Shown: piece after piece, positions 32,555 to 41,838 of the stretch
How the letters are laid out: each line of letters begins with the position of its first letter
Position numbering within the stretch: the first letter of the stretch is position 1
NCBI GenBank assembly: GCA_017303715.1
Contig: JAFLBZ010000036.1
Span: 1-44,260 of the forward strand
Direction of reading: 5' to 3'
From: Rhodothermia bacterium
GTDB taxonomy: Bacteria > Bacteroidota > Rhodothermia > Rhodothermales > UBA2364
Length of the DNA: 44,260 bases
The notes under the pieces: generated by a model
What the model was told of the DNA's origin: nothing
The model's input: the letters and a program-made list of their open reading frames with translations, nothing else
Databases searched by the model: none
Program-made: the position numbers and the translations under genes

Positions 32555-33325
32555 ATGAAATCAGATAAGACGGGAGAAACTCCTCAAATAGCAGCGCCAT
32601 ACGAGGTACTTGCAGCCGGATACGACCTTGTTATGTCGCATGTGGACTACGAGGCGTGGGCACTTTACATCCACCAACTCATCATGAAACACGCCACCGA
32701 TGAGGTAAATACAGTTATTGAATTAGGATGTGGGACTGGCTTATTTGCCATTGAATTGCAACCACTTGCGGACTATCAGATGGCTGGTTTTGATAGCGCA
32801 ACTAATATGATCCGCATTGCCAAGGAGCGGGCCGAGTGGGAAGGACTCCCCATTCAATATGAAGTAGCGGATTTTACCAACTTTGCCTTAGATCAGCCCG
32901 TGGATGCCATGATTCTGCTACAAGATGGACTGAATTATCTCCTTAATGAGGAAGACATTCAACAGCTTTTTCAGTGTGTATATGCTGGATTAAAAACGGG
33001 TGGCTTGTTTGTTTTTGACCAAAGTACGCCTTGGAACTCGATAAATAATGCGGAATATTTTGATGACGAAGACGAAGAAGAAGGCTTTCATTACATCCGA
33101 AAAAGTCATTATGATTCGGAATTTCGCATTCATACAACTCGTTTTACCCTGAATTTTCAAGGTCAAACGTATCATGAAACACACACCCAAAAAGCATATA
33201 CCTTGCATGAAATTCGTGATTTAGTCAAAAAAACAAATTTCCAAATATGTGCTATCTATGACGATCTTTCTATGAAAAATGCAAGTGAAAAAACAGAAAG
33301 AATTCATTGGGTATTAAGAAAATAA
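32555..33325 (+). CDS. class I SAM-dependent methyltransferase
   Basis: The 256-residue protein has the Rossmann-type motif I VIELGCGTGLFAIEL (54-68), acidic end of strand 2 in MAGFDSATNMI, motif II-like EVADFTNF, and LLQDGLNYLLNEEDIQQLFQ. The N-terminal YEVLAAGYDLVMSHVDYEAWALYI resembles small-molecule methyltransferases of the YcgJ/UbiE type. An acidic patch (YFDDEDEEEG) lies mid-protein. The substrate is unknown. It is followed 66 bp later by ftsE on the same strand. Confidence 0.88.
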   Translation: MKSDKTGETPQIAAPYEVLAAGYDLVMSHVDYEAWALYIHQLIMKHATDEVNTVIELGCGTGLFAIELQPLADYQMAGFDSATNMIRIAKERAEWEGLPIQYEVADFTNFALDQPVDAMILLQDGLNYLLNEEDIQQLFQCVYAGLKTGGLFVFDQSTPWNSINNAEYFDDEDEEEGFHYIRKSHYDSEFRIHTTRFTLNFQGQTYHETHTQKAYTLHEIRDLVKKTNFQICAIYDDLSMKNASEKTERIHWVLRK

Positions 33326-33391
33326 TATCTCTTAAAAATATACAAAATATCCACCATACAAGGTTTTAATTAATTATTTAATAAGTTATTT

Positions 33392-34093
33392 ATGATAGAA
33401 TTGGAAAATGTTACGGCCTCATATGAGTTACCTTCTGGTGGGCGTAGAACCGTATTCTCAAACCTCAATCTATACATTGAGCCAGGTGAAATGGTATATG
33501 TTATCGGGCCAAGTGGCTGTGGTAAAAGTACACTTCTTAAGCTCTTGTATATGGATATAAAACCTGATGAAGGGCAAGTACGAGTGGGGGATTTTTTATC
33601 AAAGAACATAAAAGATAAAGATATTCCATTTTTGAGAAGAAAATTAGGCATTGTTTTTCAAGATTTTCAGTTATTACCAGACCGTAATGTAGCGGAAAAT
33701 GTGGCTTTTACATGTTATGTTCAAGGGCTTGCGAGAAGAGATGCGCGTCGGAAGGCATTGGAAACCTTGGGAAGATTGGGACTATCACATAAACGAAAAA
33801 ACATGCCGCACGAGATTTCTGGTGGTGAACAACAAAGGGTTTGCATTGCACGAGCTATTGTGCATGACCCAGCAATTTTGTTGGCAGATGAGCCAACTGG
33901 TAACCTTGATCCTGCGGTTGCGACAGGAATTGTTGAACAATTGGTCTCATTAAATAAACAAGGAATGACCCTTTTGGTTGCAACCCATAATTATGCACAT
34001 GTAAAACAATATCCAGCAAGAACTATTGCTTTTTTTGATGGTGAATTACGTGAAGTAGATCCTAAACTAATTGAAAAAATTAAAATTACTTGA
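33392..34093 (+). CDS. ftsE: cell division ATP-binding protein FtsE-like
   Basis: The 233-residue ABC ATPase has Walker A GPSGCGKST (39-47), Q-loop VFQDFQLLPDRNVAENV, signature ISGGEQQR (142-149), Walker B ILLADEPTGNLDP (162-174) and switch His in LVATHNYAHV. KLLYMDIKPDEGQV and the 230-residue length are typical of FtsE, which with FtsX couples septal peptidoglycan hydrolase activation to the divisome. ftsX is not adjacent; many Bacteroidota encode it elsewhere, which leaves a LolD-type assignment possible. The surroundings are clearly more AT-rich than the neighbouring genes. Confidence 0.85.
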   Translation: MIELENVTASYELPSGGRRTVFSNLNLYIEPGEMVYVIGPSGCGKSTLLKLLYMDIKPDEGQVRVGDFLSKNIKDKDIPFLRRKLGIVFQDFQLLPDRNVAENVAFTCYVQGLARRDARRKALETLGRLGLSHKRKNMPHEISGGEQQRVCIARAIVHDPAILLADEPTGNLDPAVATGIVEQLVSLNKQGMTLLVATHNYAHVKQYPARTIAFFDGELREVDPKLIEKIKIT

Positions 34094-34183
34094 AATTGAA
34101 ATGGAATACACAAAGTGATGATTTCTTTTTTAAAGAATGAAATAAAGTGATGAGTTATTTTATAGCATTAAAGGCTGAAAATT

Positions 34184-34816
34184 ATGAAACTTGTACTTTT
34201 TGACTTGGATGGAACATTGGTGGATGCTGTTCCGGCTGTTGTCGAAGCCGCAAACCGCGTTCGGGCACGAAAGTCCCTACCAGATGTAGATCCCAATTTG
34301 GTTCGGCAAGTACTTGGGAATCCGGAAGCCTTTGGCGGAGAGACTTCATTTTTGGTGGAGGCTACAGCAGATGGGAAGGAACGTAGGGACGCTTTGATGC
34401 TGTTTGGAAGGCATTTGGATGTGGTCTTTCCTGATGTCGCGAGACCATACACAGCCGTTAAGGATGTTCTTATGTTATTGAAAAATAAAGAACTTAAGTT
34501 GGCGATTGTTTCAAACCGAATTGCCTTGTTTTTGCACCAATGGGTGGAATGGTTGGGCTGGGATTCTTATTTTGACTGTATCGTAGGGATTGATATGGTG
34601 ACGGCTCCGCCTCCTGCGCCAGATGCCGTCCAGTATGTACTCCAATTTCTGGATATTGCGCCTTCCGATGCCTTGCTTTTGGCAGATAGTGCCCCAGAAA
34701 TCAATGCAGGCAAGGAGGCTGGAGTTAAAGTTTTACAGGCAAAATATGGTTATTCAGATGTTTTTGATGAAATTAAAGGCATTGAAAAAATAGAAGACCT
34801 TCTGCTTTTTGTTTAA
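34184..34816 (+). CDS. HAD superfamily hydrolase, divergent phosphoglycolate-phosphatase-like
   Basis: The 210-residue protein has HAD motif I DLDGTLVDA (7-15; nucleophile Asp7) and motif II VSNRIALFL. Motif III is odd: the usual Lys of KPxP is absent, replaced by TAPPPAPDAVQYVLQFL (residues 140-156), and motif IV reads LLADSAPEINAGKEAGV instead of GDSxxD. The helical cap sits between motifs I and II. Phosphatase activity on a small phosphorylated metabolite is likely but may be altered. It is followed 17 bp later by the DUF3089 lipoprotein. Confidence 0.82.
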   Translation: MKLVLFDLDGTLVDAVPAVVEAANRVRARKSLPDVDPNLVRQVLGNPEAFGGETSFLVEATADGKERRDALMLFGRHLDVVFPDVARPYTAVKDVLMLLKNKELKLAIVSNRIALFLHQWVEWLGWDSYFDCIVGIDMVTAPPPAPDAVQYVLQFLDIAPSDALLLADSAPEINAGKEAGVKVLQAKYGYSDVFDEIKGIEKIEDLLLFV

Positions 34817-34833
34817 TTGATAAATGTTTCGTC

Positions 34834-35895
34834 ATGCGATTTTTTACCACAGCTTTGCTATTATTCTTAGTACTAATTCTAAATGGATGTGCTTATAAAA
34901 GCAGTAGTTACATGTCTTATAATTCAGGTTTTAAAGCCTCTGAACTGCCTCCAAAACCGGATTATTCGCGTGATGAGCATTGGGCGGCGTTGCCAGAACG
35001 GAGCGACACTGCAGATATTTATCCCACCAATACTTTACATCCTAATTATCAATCGGGGGCAAATGTGGATGTGTTTTTTGTGCATCCCACCATCTATACC
35101 AAAAAACCCGCGTTGCCTTACCAGTGGAACGCACGCATAGAAGATGCCATCCTGAACCAAGAAGTGGATGATTCTACCATTAAATACCAAGCCTCCTCTT
35201 TAAATGCAGCAGGAAAAATCTACGCTCCGCGATACCGACAAGCTCATATTTCTGCATTTGGAAAGGTAAATCAAGATGCTGGTGAGGCCGCACTCTCGGT
35301 GGCTTATGAGGATGTATTAAATGCCTTTAAGTATTACATGGCACATTATAACCAAGGAAAGCCTTTTATTATTGCTGCTCACAGCCAAGGAACCCGACAT
35401 GCCATTCAATTAATCCACGATATGGTAGATGGAAAACCTTTGCAAAAACAATTGATTGTGGCATATTTAATTGGTATGCCAGTGGAAAAAAATGCCTACA
35501 AAAACCTTTCTGGATGCAATACGCCTGATGAAATAGGTTGTGTAGTCTCGTGGAGAACGTTTGCAAAAGGATTTTATCCTGCTTCTTATGTTCCACAACC
35601 TGAAATTTTGTGTACAAACCCACTTTTGTGGACTTCGGACGAACAATATGCGGAGCATAAACGCAATAATGGTGGGCTATTACAAGATTTTAATCGTTTA
35701 ATCCCACATGTAGCTGATGCAAAATGTGAAGATGGTTTTTTACGGTCAGAACTTCGTATAAATGTAGGAACAAAATTCTTTTTGCGCAAATTGAAAAACT
35801 ATCACATAGCGGATTACAATCTTTTTTATGAATCTATCCGTGAAAATGCTATTATACGTTCAAAAAAATTTCTCGAAAGCTGGAAAAAGGGTTGA
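34834..35895 (+). CDS. DUF3089 family lipoprotein, alpha/beta-hydrolase-like
   Basis: The 353-residue protein has a lipoprotein signal ending LNGC (Cys19). The DUF3089 core is clear: VDVFFVHPTIYTKKP, QWNARIEDAILNQEVDDSTIKYQASSLN, GKIYAPRYRQAHI, AYEDVLNAFKYYM, KPFIIAAHSQGTRHA with a nucleophile-elbow Ser184 in HSQG. Members are thought to be hydrolases, but no substrate is established to my knowledge. It likely faces the periplasm or cell surface. A Cys pair (GCNTPDEIGC) could form a disulphide. Confidence 0.9.
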   Translation: MRFFTTALLLFLVLILNGCAYKSSSYMSYNSGFKASELPPKPDYSRDEHWAALPERSDTADIYPTNTLHPNYQSGANVDVFFVHPTIYTKKPALPYQWNARIEDAILNQEVDDSTIKYQASSLNAAGKIYAPRYRQAHISAFGKVNQDAGEAALSVAYEDVLNAFKYYMAHYNQGKPFIIAAHSQGTRHAIQLIHDMVDGKPLQKQLIVAYLIGMPVEKNAYKNLSGCNTPDEIGCVVSWRTFAKGFYPASYVPQPEILCTNPLLWTSDEQYAEHKRNNGGLLQDFNRLIPHVADAKCEDGFLRSELRINVGTKFFLRKLKNYHIADYNLFYESIRENAIIRSKKFLESWKKG

Positions 35896-35937
35896 AAAAA
35901 CTATAGTCTTTATTTAATTCCATGTCCTTATAAAAAC

Positions 35938-37428
35938 TCAAAATTCATAAAGATCACCATACTTTGTTTTGATGTATTTTAGCCAAGGTTCGGCTGAAAG
36001 ACTTGTATTGGTGATGTCAAAGACCAATTCTTTTGCGGATTTTGCACGCCCAAATTGATGAATATGGGTTTTGAGCCAATTTTTTAAAGGGCTGTATTGC
36101 CCCGATCGTATTTGGCTTTCTAAATTGTCTAAAGCAAAACTGGCTTGTTCAAAAAATTGTGCGGCATATAAAGTGCCGAGTGTGTAGGTAGGGAAGTACC
36201 CAAAAGCCCCAAGAGACCAGTGGATGTCTTGCAAAATCCCATCAGTCTCGTTTTCCGGTACAACGCCCAAGTAGGTTTGCATTTTTGTTCGCCATAATTC
36301 TGGCAATTCCCGTACCTCAAGCCTTCCTTCTATCAGGTCTGCTTCTATCTCGAACCGCAACAACACATGTAATGGGTACGTGACCTCATCGGCATCCACG
36401 CGAATCAAAGACGGTTGTACTTTATTGATTGCGCGATAAAATTCGGACAGGGTAATGTTTTGGAGCGTATTCGGGAATTTGGTTTGAAGGTGTGGCAAAA
36501 GGTATTCCCAAAATGCTTGGCTGCGCCCAATATGATTCTCCCAAAGCCGTGATTGCGATTCGTGAATGCCCAAAGAAGTGCCTTCAGCCAATAAAGTCCG
36601 CTGCCACTTGGGATCTACGCCTTGTTCGTATAGTGCATGTCCAAATTCATGAAGGGTACTAAACAAGCCGGAAACAAGGTTGTTCTCGGCGATTCTTGTT
36701 GTGATACGAACATCTGAGATGTCGAAAGTCGTCGAAAATGGGTGGGTAGAAAGGTCTTGGCGTCCTCGTGTAAAGTCATATCCCACAAGATGTAAAACGT
36801 CCATTCCTAAATCCCACAACTTAGACACGTCGTAGGTTTCATATAGAAATTGGTCTGGTGGTTGTTTGCATTGTTGAATGGTTTGGACGATGGGCACCAA
36901 TGAAGAGCGGAGGTGTTCAAACACAGTTTTGACCTCGCGTGTGGTCATATTTGGTTCAAATTCATCCAAAAGGGTGTCATAAGGATGTTCGTCATACCCA
37001 ATAATGGAAGATTCTTGCCGCGCAAAGTCAACCAATCGGGAGAAATCGCTCTCAAAACGGGTAAAGTCTTGATGGAGTCTCGCTTGCTTCCAACTTTCCT
37101 TCGCACGCCCGATGGCCTTGGTTTTCTCAAAGACCAATTCTGGAGGCAATTTGCTGGCGCGCTCAAAATCTCGCTTCCAGATGCTCAATAACCGCGCTTC
37201 GTCGGACTCTTGGTCGTCCGCAGTTGCTTCGTCGAGTAATTTTGCGGTTTCGTCGGAGGTAAAAACCGTGTGAGCGAATTTACGCAATGTGGCAACCTGT
37301 AAGGCACGAACTTCGCCAGCGTTATCGGGCATGTAGGTTTCTTGATCCCATTCTAAGACGGCTGCTGCACTTTTGAGATCGGCCACCTCGGCGATTCGGG
37401 ATTTAAGGTTAAGGATCGTGGAATTCAT
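35938..37428 (-). CDS. M32 family metallocarboxypeptidase
   Basis: The 496-residue cytoplasmic peptidase has the zinc motif HEFGH at 260-264 (STLHEFGHALYEQG) and the M32 landmarks GIHESQSRLWENHIGRS, PLHVLLRFEIEADLIEGRL, VNDIHWS-like GILQDIHWSLGAFGYFPTYTLG at the substrate pocket. M32 enzymes (TaqCP, Pyrococcus CP) remove C-terminal residues from peptides using a zinc ion and act as dimers. Length is standard. No signal peptide. Convergent with the DUF3089 gene with 42 bp between and no obvious terminator. Confidence 0.95.
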   Translation of the reverse strand: MNSTILNLKSRIAEVADLKSAAAVLEWDQETYMPDNAGEVRALQVATLRKFAHTVFTSDETAKLLDEATADDQESDEARLLSIWKRDFERASKLPPELVFEKTKAIGRAKESWKQARLHQDFTRFESDFSRLVDFARQESSIIGYDEHPYDTLLDEFEPNMTTREVKTVFEHLRSSLVPIVQTIQQCKQPPDQFLYETYDVSKLWDLGMDVLHLVGYDFTRGRQDLSTHPFSTTFDISDVRITTRIAENNLVSGLFSTLHEFGHALYEQGVDPKWQRTLLAEGTSLGIHESQSRLWENHIGRSQAFWEYLLPHLQTKFPNTLQNITLSEFYRAINKVQPSLIRVDADEVTYPLHVLLRFEIEADLIEGRLEVRELPELWRTKMQTYLGVVPENETDGILQDIHWSLGAFGYFPTYTLGTLYAAQFFEQASFALDNLESQIRSGQYSPLKNWLKTHIHQFGRAKSAKELVFDITNTSLSAEPWLKYIKTKYGDLYEF

Positions 37429-37559
37429 ACAGGAGAAGAGGCTTTTTAAGGCGTTGACTCTGAAAAATAATGGGTATCACCCTAATTAACAAGGTTGAAA
37501 TGACTCAATAAAAAATTGGTCTGTTTTTTGATACAGGCAATAATAGAAAATAAATCACT

Positions 37560-38567
37560 ATGAACCGTATTAGAAACCTCTCGTTCTTGTTTTTTGTGTT
37601 AAGTACAACAGCTCTTTTTGCAAATACGCCCGCCGATTCTATCGGAAGTGCTCGCCGTTGGCGTTTAAAAGCAACAATGGCTCCGGTGAAAGATGCAGCA
37701 ACGGCCAATCTGATAACAAAAGGGGAGTCACTTGTGATGTTTTCCGTTTCTCAGCCTGAACAAAAGTTGACGCAAACGGATGACTTAAATGCTTTTAAAG
37801 TTGATCTGGAGCTTGATAACGGCGAAGCGTCGCCAAAACCGGAAAGCAATGAAAATCTAAATATTGTAATAAGTTCGGAAATTTCCAAACGGGGGTGGCG
37901 AACGAATCTTAAACCTACCCAAGACGAAATTGCTTTGACGGCAGACAAGAAAACGAATTTAGATACGGACATCGAGAAAACCAATAGTACGCCGTTATTG
38001 CAAAATGAAAATACACCAATCTCCGTAGCTTCCGATCCGGACGGGATTTTAGCCTTTGCGATGGAGGAGGACAATAGACGCCCGATCACGAGAGCATTGT
38101 CCAACCCTAGATTAGAGGTGAACAAACAAAAACGGATACTGTATGTTTATGATGGCGAAAAATTGGTTCGTCGTTACAAGATAAACTTGGGTAGAAGTCC
38201 AGAATTGCCCAAACGCCAGTTTAAAGATGGTCTTACGCCAGAAGGCCAATACCTGATTACGGGGAAATCCACCAAGAGCAAATACCACAAAAACTTGGCG
38301 ATTGGTTACCCCAATCTATTAGACGCCACTTGGGGACTTCAGAACAACCTTATCTCTCAAAAAGAATTCCAGCGTATAAAAATGGCGCTTGAAATTGGCG
38401 AAACGCCGCCAGCTAAAACAAAATTGGGAGGTGCAATATTCATCCACGGTGAAGGTCGTACCAATGGTGACTGGACAGAAGGATGTGTAGCCTTAAAAAA
38501 TGAAGACGTGGACGAATTGTTTCGGATTATTCCAATTGGGACTCCAATACAGCTTTATTGGAGATGA
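37560..38567 (+). CDS. secreted L,D-transpeptidase (YkuD domain)
   Basis: The 335-residue protein has a signal peptide (RNLSFLFFVLSTTALFANT), a long, poorly structured Ser/Asn/Glu/Lys-rich region up to about residue 185, then a YkuD catalytic domain (187-335): RILYVYDGEKLVRRYKINLG, TPEGQYLITGKSTKSKYHKNLAIGYPN, and active site IFIHGEGRTNGDWTEGCVAL with His296 and nucleophile Cys309. It would form 3-3 cross-links or attach proteins to peptidoglycan. The next gene encodes a muramidase-like protein 111 bp later; a periplasmic wall-remodelling pair is suggested. Confidence 0.93.
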   Translation: MNRIRNLSFLFFVLSTTALFANTPADSIGSARRWRLKATMAPVKDAATANLITKGESLVMFSVSQPEQKLTQTDDLNAFKVDLELDNGEASPKPESNENLNIVISSEISKRGWRTNLKPTQDEIALTADKKTNLDTDIEKTNSTPLLQNENTPISVASDPDGILAFAMEEDNRRPITRALSNPRLEVNKQKRILYVYDGEKLVRRYKINLGRSPELPKRQFKDGLTPEGQYLITGKSTKSKYHKNLAIGYPNLLDATWGLQNNLISQKEFQRIKMALEIGETPPAKTKLGGAIFIHGEGRTNGDWTEGCVALKNEDVDELFRIIPIGTPIQLYWR

Positions 38568-38678
38568 GGTGACCAAAAGAATTATGATCTTGGTATTAAG
38601 CCTTTTCCGCCAAAAAACAATCTATCAATCGGTTTATGGCGGTAATAAACCACCACTCCGCAGTAACCCAGATTTAAA

Positions 38679-39869
38679 ATGCGCAAAATAAACACATTTC
38701 TTTCAACGCTACTATTGGGCTTTATGCCCTTGGTTTTATGGGCGCAGACCCCTGCCAATCCTGAACAACCTGCTTCCGGATGGCGCGAGCAATATCGTAC
38801 CAAGGCCCGTTTGGGAATGCAAACCCCAGTCTTATTGGCTGCACCCATCGCCGAGAAAAAGTCGTTTCAATCTGGACATCCCGAGCATGATCCAAATGAT
38901 CCGCGACTGCCCCGTGCAAGTGCGAATCCAGATGTTCGCCATCCGGCTCCACCCGTCGTAAATTCTGTATCCAACAATGACATTGGAAATAGGTTTGCGG
39001 TTCAACTTTCCTCACCCGTTCAGTTGGATGGGGATCAGGTGAATTTATCGGAAATGTATAGTGATACCCCACCCGCACACAGTAGCCCTGCCACTTCCTA
39101 TGCTTCAAACGAAGCGAGAAATTGGGCGGAAATGAATACGATGGGGGAATCAAGAACCGTTGCAATGGCGCAAAAGGCATATGAGGATGCGCGCGTGCGT
39201 GCGTTTTTGGATGTCATTGCACGTGGCGAAGTCGGCGATATGGGCTACGACGAAACAACGTATAAAGTTTTACATACCTTTAAGCGTATTAAGAATTATA
39301 CCCGTATGCATCCGGGCATTATGGTGAAAGGAAGTACCGCTGCCGGACGCTACCAGTTTTTACGGAAAACCTTTAATCCTATGGTGAGCCGTTACCCCAG
39401 TGCCAATCTGACATTCGAGCCACAAGGTCAAGATATGGCCACCGTTTTACTCATGCACGAGCGTGGCATTTTGTCTTACCTGGGTCGTGATGACGTACAT
39501 GGAGCCATTCGGAAGGCAGCACCAACATGGGCAAGTTTGCCATATTATGATGGTTGGGGCAATGTAAGTTATTATCGCGGAAATGGCCATAACCGTAACA
39601 CCATGACCATGGATCAAGCTATCGCTCACTTTAATGAGCGCCGCCAGTTTTGGCAATTTAATGGTCAAAAATGGGAACCCGTAGAAGTTGCTGCACCATT
39701 GGTGGTGCAAATGGCGCTTGCTGTTGCCGGAGAACAAAAATCTCCATCAAGTTTACAAGATCGGTTGATTTCAGAACCCCAAACCATTACCTTCACCCAA
39801 CCGAGTCCATCACCTGCATCAACTCCAGCCCCATCGAACAATAACCGTCGTTGGCGTCTTTCACAATAA
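38679..39869 (+). CDS. secreted lambda-lysozyme-like (GH104-type) muramidase/transglycosylase
   Basis: The 396-residue protein has a signal peptide (INTFLSTLLLGFMPLVLWAQ), a Pro/Ser/Asn-rich spacer to about residue 165, then a catalytic domain at about 170-330 that resembles the phage lambda endolysin family: ARVRAFLDVIARGEVGD with likely catalytic Glu184, the MHPGIMVKGSTAAGRYQFL signature, LTFEPQGQDMATVLLMHERG, and WASLPYYDG. A Pro/Ser tail ends NNNRRWRLSQ. No holin or phage genes adjoin, so it is a chromosomal wall hydrolase, not a lysis cassette. Its partner upstream is the L,D-transpeptidase. Confidence 0.85.
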   Translation: MRKINTFLSTLLLGFMPLVLWAQTPANPEQPASGWREQYRTKARLGMQTPVLLAAPIAEKKSFQSGHPEHDPNDPRLPRASANPDVRHPAPPVVNSVSNNDIGNRFAVQLSSPVQLDGDQVNLSEMYSDTPPAHSSPATSYASNEARNWAEMNTMGESRTVAMAQKAYEDARVRAFLDVIARGEVGDMGYDETTYKVLHTFKRIKNYTRMHPGIMVKGSTAAGRYQFLRKTFNPMVSRYPSANLTFEPQGQDMATVLLMHERGILSYLGRDDVHGAIRKAAPTWASLPYYDGWGNVSYYRGNGHNRNTMTMDQAIAHFNERRQFWQFNGQKWEPVEVAAPLVVQMALAVAGEQKSPSSLQDRLISEPQTITFTQPSPSPASTPAPSNNNRRWRLSQ

Positions 39870-39906
39870 ATAATGTGCAGGTGGCCACAAATTAATTTGG
39901 CTTACG

Positions 39907-40746
39907 ATGCACAGACAAGATTATTTTTCCGGCCATAAACACCGTCTTTTTGAGCAGTCTTGGCACCCTGATTCTGGGGATGCAAAGGCTGCTTTGTTAT
40001 TGGTACATGGCCTTGCAGAACATTCGGGGCGTTATGCCCGTTTTGCACACGATTTATGCGCATCTCAGATCGAGGTGTTTTCATATGACCAATTGGGGCA
40101 TGGGAAATCTGAAGGATTACGTGCGTATGTAGATCGTTTTGAAGACTATGTAGCTGATTTAGACCTAATCTTAAAGCGGGTTTTGGGCAGGATTGGCCGC
40201 CGCCCACTCTTCCTTTTAGGGCATAGTCTTGGGGGAGCAGTAGTGATGAAGTACCTTTTGGATCACCCAAATGAGCGTGTCTCTGGCTGGATTTTAAGCA
40301 GTGCAGGCGTGAAGGTTCATCCAAGTGTTTCACCACTTCTGCAAAAACTCGCACCTATAATAGGGGCAATCTTGCCTAAAATGGCGACCTCACCCTTAAA
40401 TGCACACCATCTATCACGAGACGAAACGGTGGTTCAAGCGTATGTTAACGACCCATTAAACTACATCGGTGGCATAAGGGCCAGAACGGGTGCTGAAATT
40501 TTGAAAATGGCGAAGGAGTTTTCACTACGTTTTGGAGAGGTCAATTCGCCAATATTGTTTTTTCATGGCACGGCAGACCAACTTACCGATCCGCTCGGAA
40601 GCCAAATGGCCTACGAAGCAGTTTCTTCGATAGACAAGCGGCTGTATTTATGGGAAGGATTTTACCATGAGACCCTTAATGAACCAGAACGGGATGATGT
40701 GATTGAAACGGTGGTCGCTTGGATTTTAGAACGTAGCGGACGTTAA
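39907..40746 (+). CDS. alpha/beta hydrolase, monoacylglycerol-lipase-like
   Basis: The 279-residue protein has the serine-hydrolase elbow GHSLGG with Ser107, the oxyanion-side motif LLVHGLAEHSGRYA, YDQLGHGKSEGLRAYVDRFEDYV, acid Asp224 (FFHGTADQLTD) and His254 (GFYHETLNEPERDDV), exactly the layout of monoglyceride lipases (YtpA/PldB-like lysophospholipases). No signal peptide. Its TAA stop shares bases with the convergent TAA of the pseudouridine synthase gene (TTAA at 40743-40746). Confidence 0.93.
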   Translation: MHRQDYFSGHKHRLFEQSWHPDSGDAKAALLLVHGLAEHSGRYARFAHDLCASQIEVFSYDQLGHGKSEGLRAYVDRFEDYVADLDLILKRVLGRIGRRPLFLLGHSLGGAVVMKYLLDHPNERVSGWILSSAGVKVHPSVSPLLQKLAPIIGAILPKMATSPLNAHHLSRDETVVQAYVNDPLNYIGGIRARTGAEILKMAKEFSLRFGEVNSPILFFHGTADQLTDPLGSQMAYEAVSSIDKRLYLWEGFYHETLNEPERDDVIETVVAWILERSGR

Positions 40747-41417
40747 GTGGGAGTCTCTAAGTTCAAGTTATTCCATAGCGGTGGCGGTGGCGCGATTACG
40801 GTGATCACCTTGTCTTGTGTAGGGTGTTTAAAGGACATCTCCCGACAATGTAGGGCAATACTACGATCTACTAAGGCGGTCTTTGCCCCATATTTCACAT
40901 CTCCCATCACGGGTTTTCCCCGCGAAGCGAATTGCACCCGAATTTGGTGAGGACGTCCCGTCTCTAAAGAAACCTCTACTAAAGTGTAGCCATTTTGTTG
41001 TTGGATGGATTTCCAACCCAATCGTGCAAACTGTGCCCCTTTTGTAGTGGGAGGGACAACATGAACTTTGTTTCCGTGTTTGAGCAAAAAATCCTCATAG
41101 ATGCCACTTACTTCATTAAGGCTACGCGCTAATAAAATCCAATACGTTTTTGTGATTAAACGCCTCCTGATTTGTTCTGATAACCTTGCGGCGGCCTTGG
41201 AGGTTCTGGCCAAAACCATCACGCCCGTTGCGGGGCGATCCAAGCGATGCACCAAGCCTAAAAAAACCTCACCGGGTTTGGCATATTTTTCTTTGAGGTA
41301 TCGCTTGCAAACCGTAAGTACATCTTGGTCTCCGGTAGCATCCGCTTGTGCCAGTAAACCGGCGGGCTTGTTGATAACCAAAAGATGGTTGTCCTCGTAA
41401 AGAATATTCGGCGTCAT
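40743..41417 (-). CDS. RluA family RNA pseudouridine synthase
   Basis: The 224-residue protein (start ATG 41417, [20 protein letters not shown]) has the catalytic HRLD motif with Asp60 in [17 protein letters not shown], plus [31 protein letters not shown] and the terminal [14 protein letters not shown], typical of RluA/TruC-like enzymes that make pseudouridine in rRNA or tRNA. An S4 domain is absent and the length is of the small TruC-like kind. Its start codon overlaps the ferredoxin stop (ATGA at 41414-41417), and its stop overlaps the convergent hydrolase stop. Confidence 0.93.
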   Translation of the reverse strand: MTPNILYEDNHLLVINKPAGLLAQADATGDQDVLTVCKRYLKEKYAKPGEVFLGLVHRLDRPATGVMVLARTSKAAARLSEQIRRRLITKTYWILLARSLNEVSGIYEDFLLKHGNKVHVVPPTTKGAQFARLGWKSIQQQNGYTLVEVSLETGRPHQIRVQFASRGKPVMGDVKYGAKTALVDRSIALHCREMSFKHPTQDKVITVIAPPPPLWNNLNLETPT

Positions 41418-41773
41418 AAAGTTTTTTGAAGAATCAGGTTTTCTTGAACAAGTTGTCCTGCAATCAAGTGTTCTTGGATGATGCGTTCTAAGACCTCTGG
41501 CGTACAAGAATGATACCATGCGCCTTCCGGGTAAACGACGGCAATGGGGCCTTGCTGGCAAATCCGAAGGCAATTAGCTTTTGTCCGAAATACGCCTCCC
41601 ACTTTTGTGAGTTGAAGCTCGTCTAAGCGCTTTTTGAGGTAATTCCAAGAAGCAAGACCGTCTTCTTGTGATGCACACTTGCATTTTGTAGGTTCGGCGC
41701 AAAGAAAAATATGGCGCTGTAATTGATGAATCTCTAATGCTTCGGCGGCTTTTTGGGTTTTTTCGTGTAGCAT
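41414..41773 (-). CDS. thioredoxin-like [2Fe-2S] ferredoxin
   Basis: The 119-residue protein has the cysteine pattern of the thioredoxin-like ferredoxin family: [12 protein letters not shown] (Cys25, 31, 33) and [32 protein letters not shown] (Cys68, Cys72, Cys90), where two cysteines of each half normally bind a [2Fe-2S] cluster. The motif [29 protein letters not shown] is diagnostic. It is translationally coupled to the pseudouridine synthase gene by a 4-bp overlap and divergent from the MoxR gene across 65 bp. Confidence 0.93.
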   Translation of the reverse strand: MLHEKTQKAAEALEIHQLQRHIFLCAEPTKCKCASQEDGLASWNYLKKRLDELQLTKVGGVFRTKANCLRICQQGPIAVVYPEGAWYHSCTPEVLERIIQEHLIAGQLVQENLILQKTL

Positions 41774-41838
41774 GTAAGATTTTTTTGGAGCTTATGGACT
41801 TATTTTGGACGAAGACCACGAATAATTAAGTTATAACC

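Noticed and set aside
38722-39180. 152-codon minus frame inside the muramidase gene
   Set aside because: Antisense to the Pro/Ser-rich spacer of a gene with signal peptide and catalytic domain; composition is not protein-like.
37560-39869. phage lysis cassette
   Set aside because: The lambda-lysozyme-like protein has a signal peptide and sits by an L,D-transpeptidase; there is no holin, spanin or other phage gene.
39902-40354. 150-codon minus frame opposite the lipase-like gene
   Set aside because: The plus strand holds the full catalytic triad; the minus frame is a shadow.
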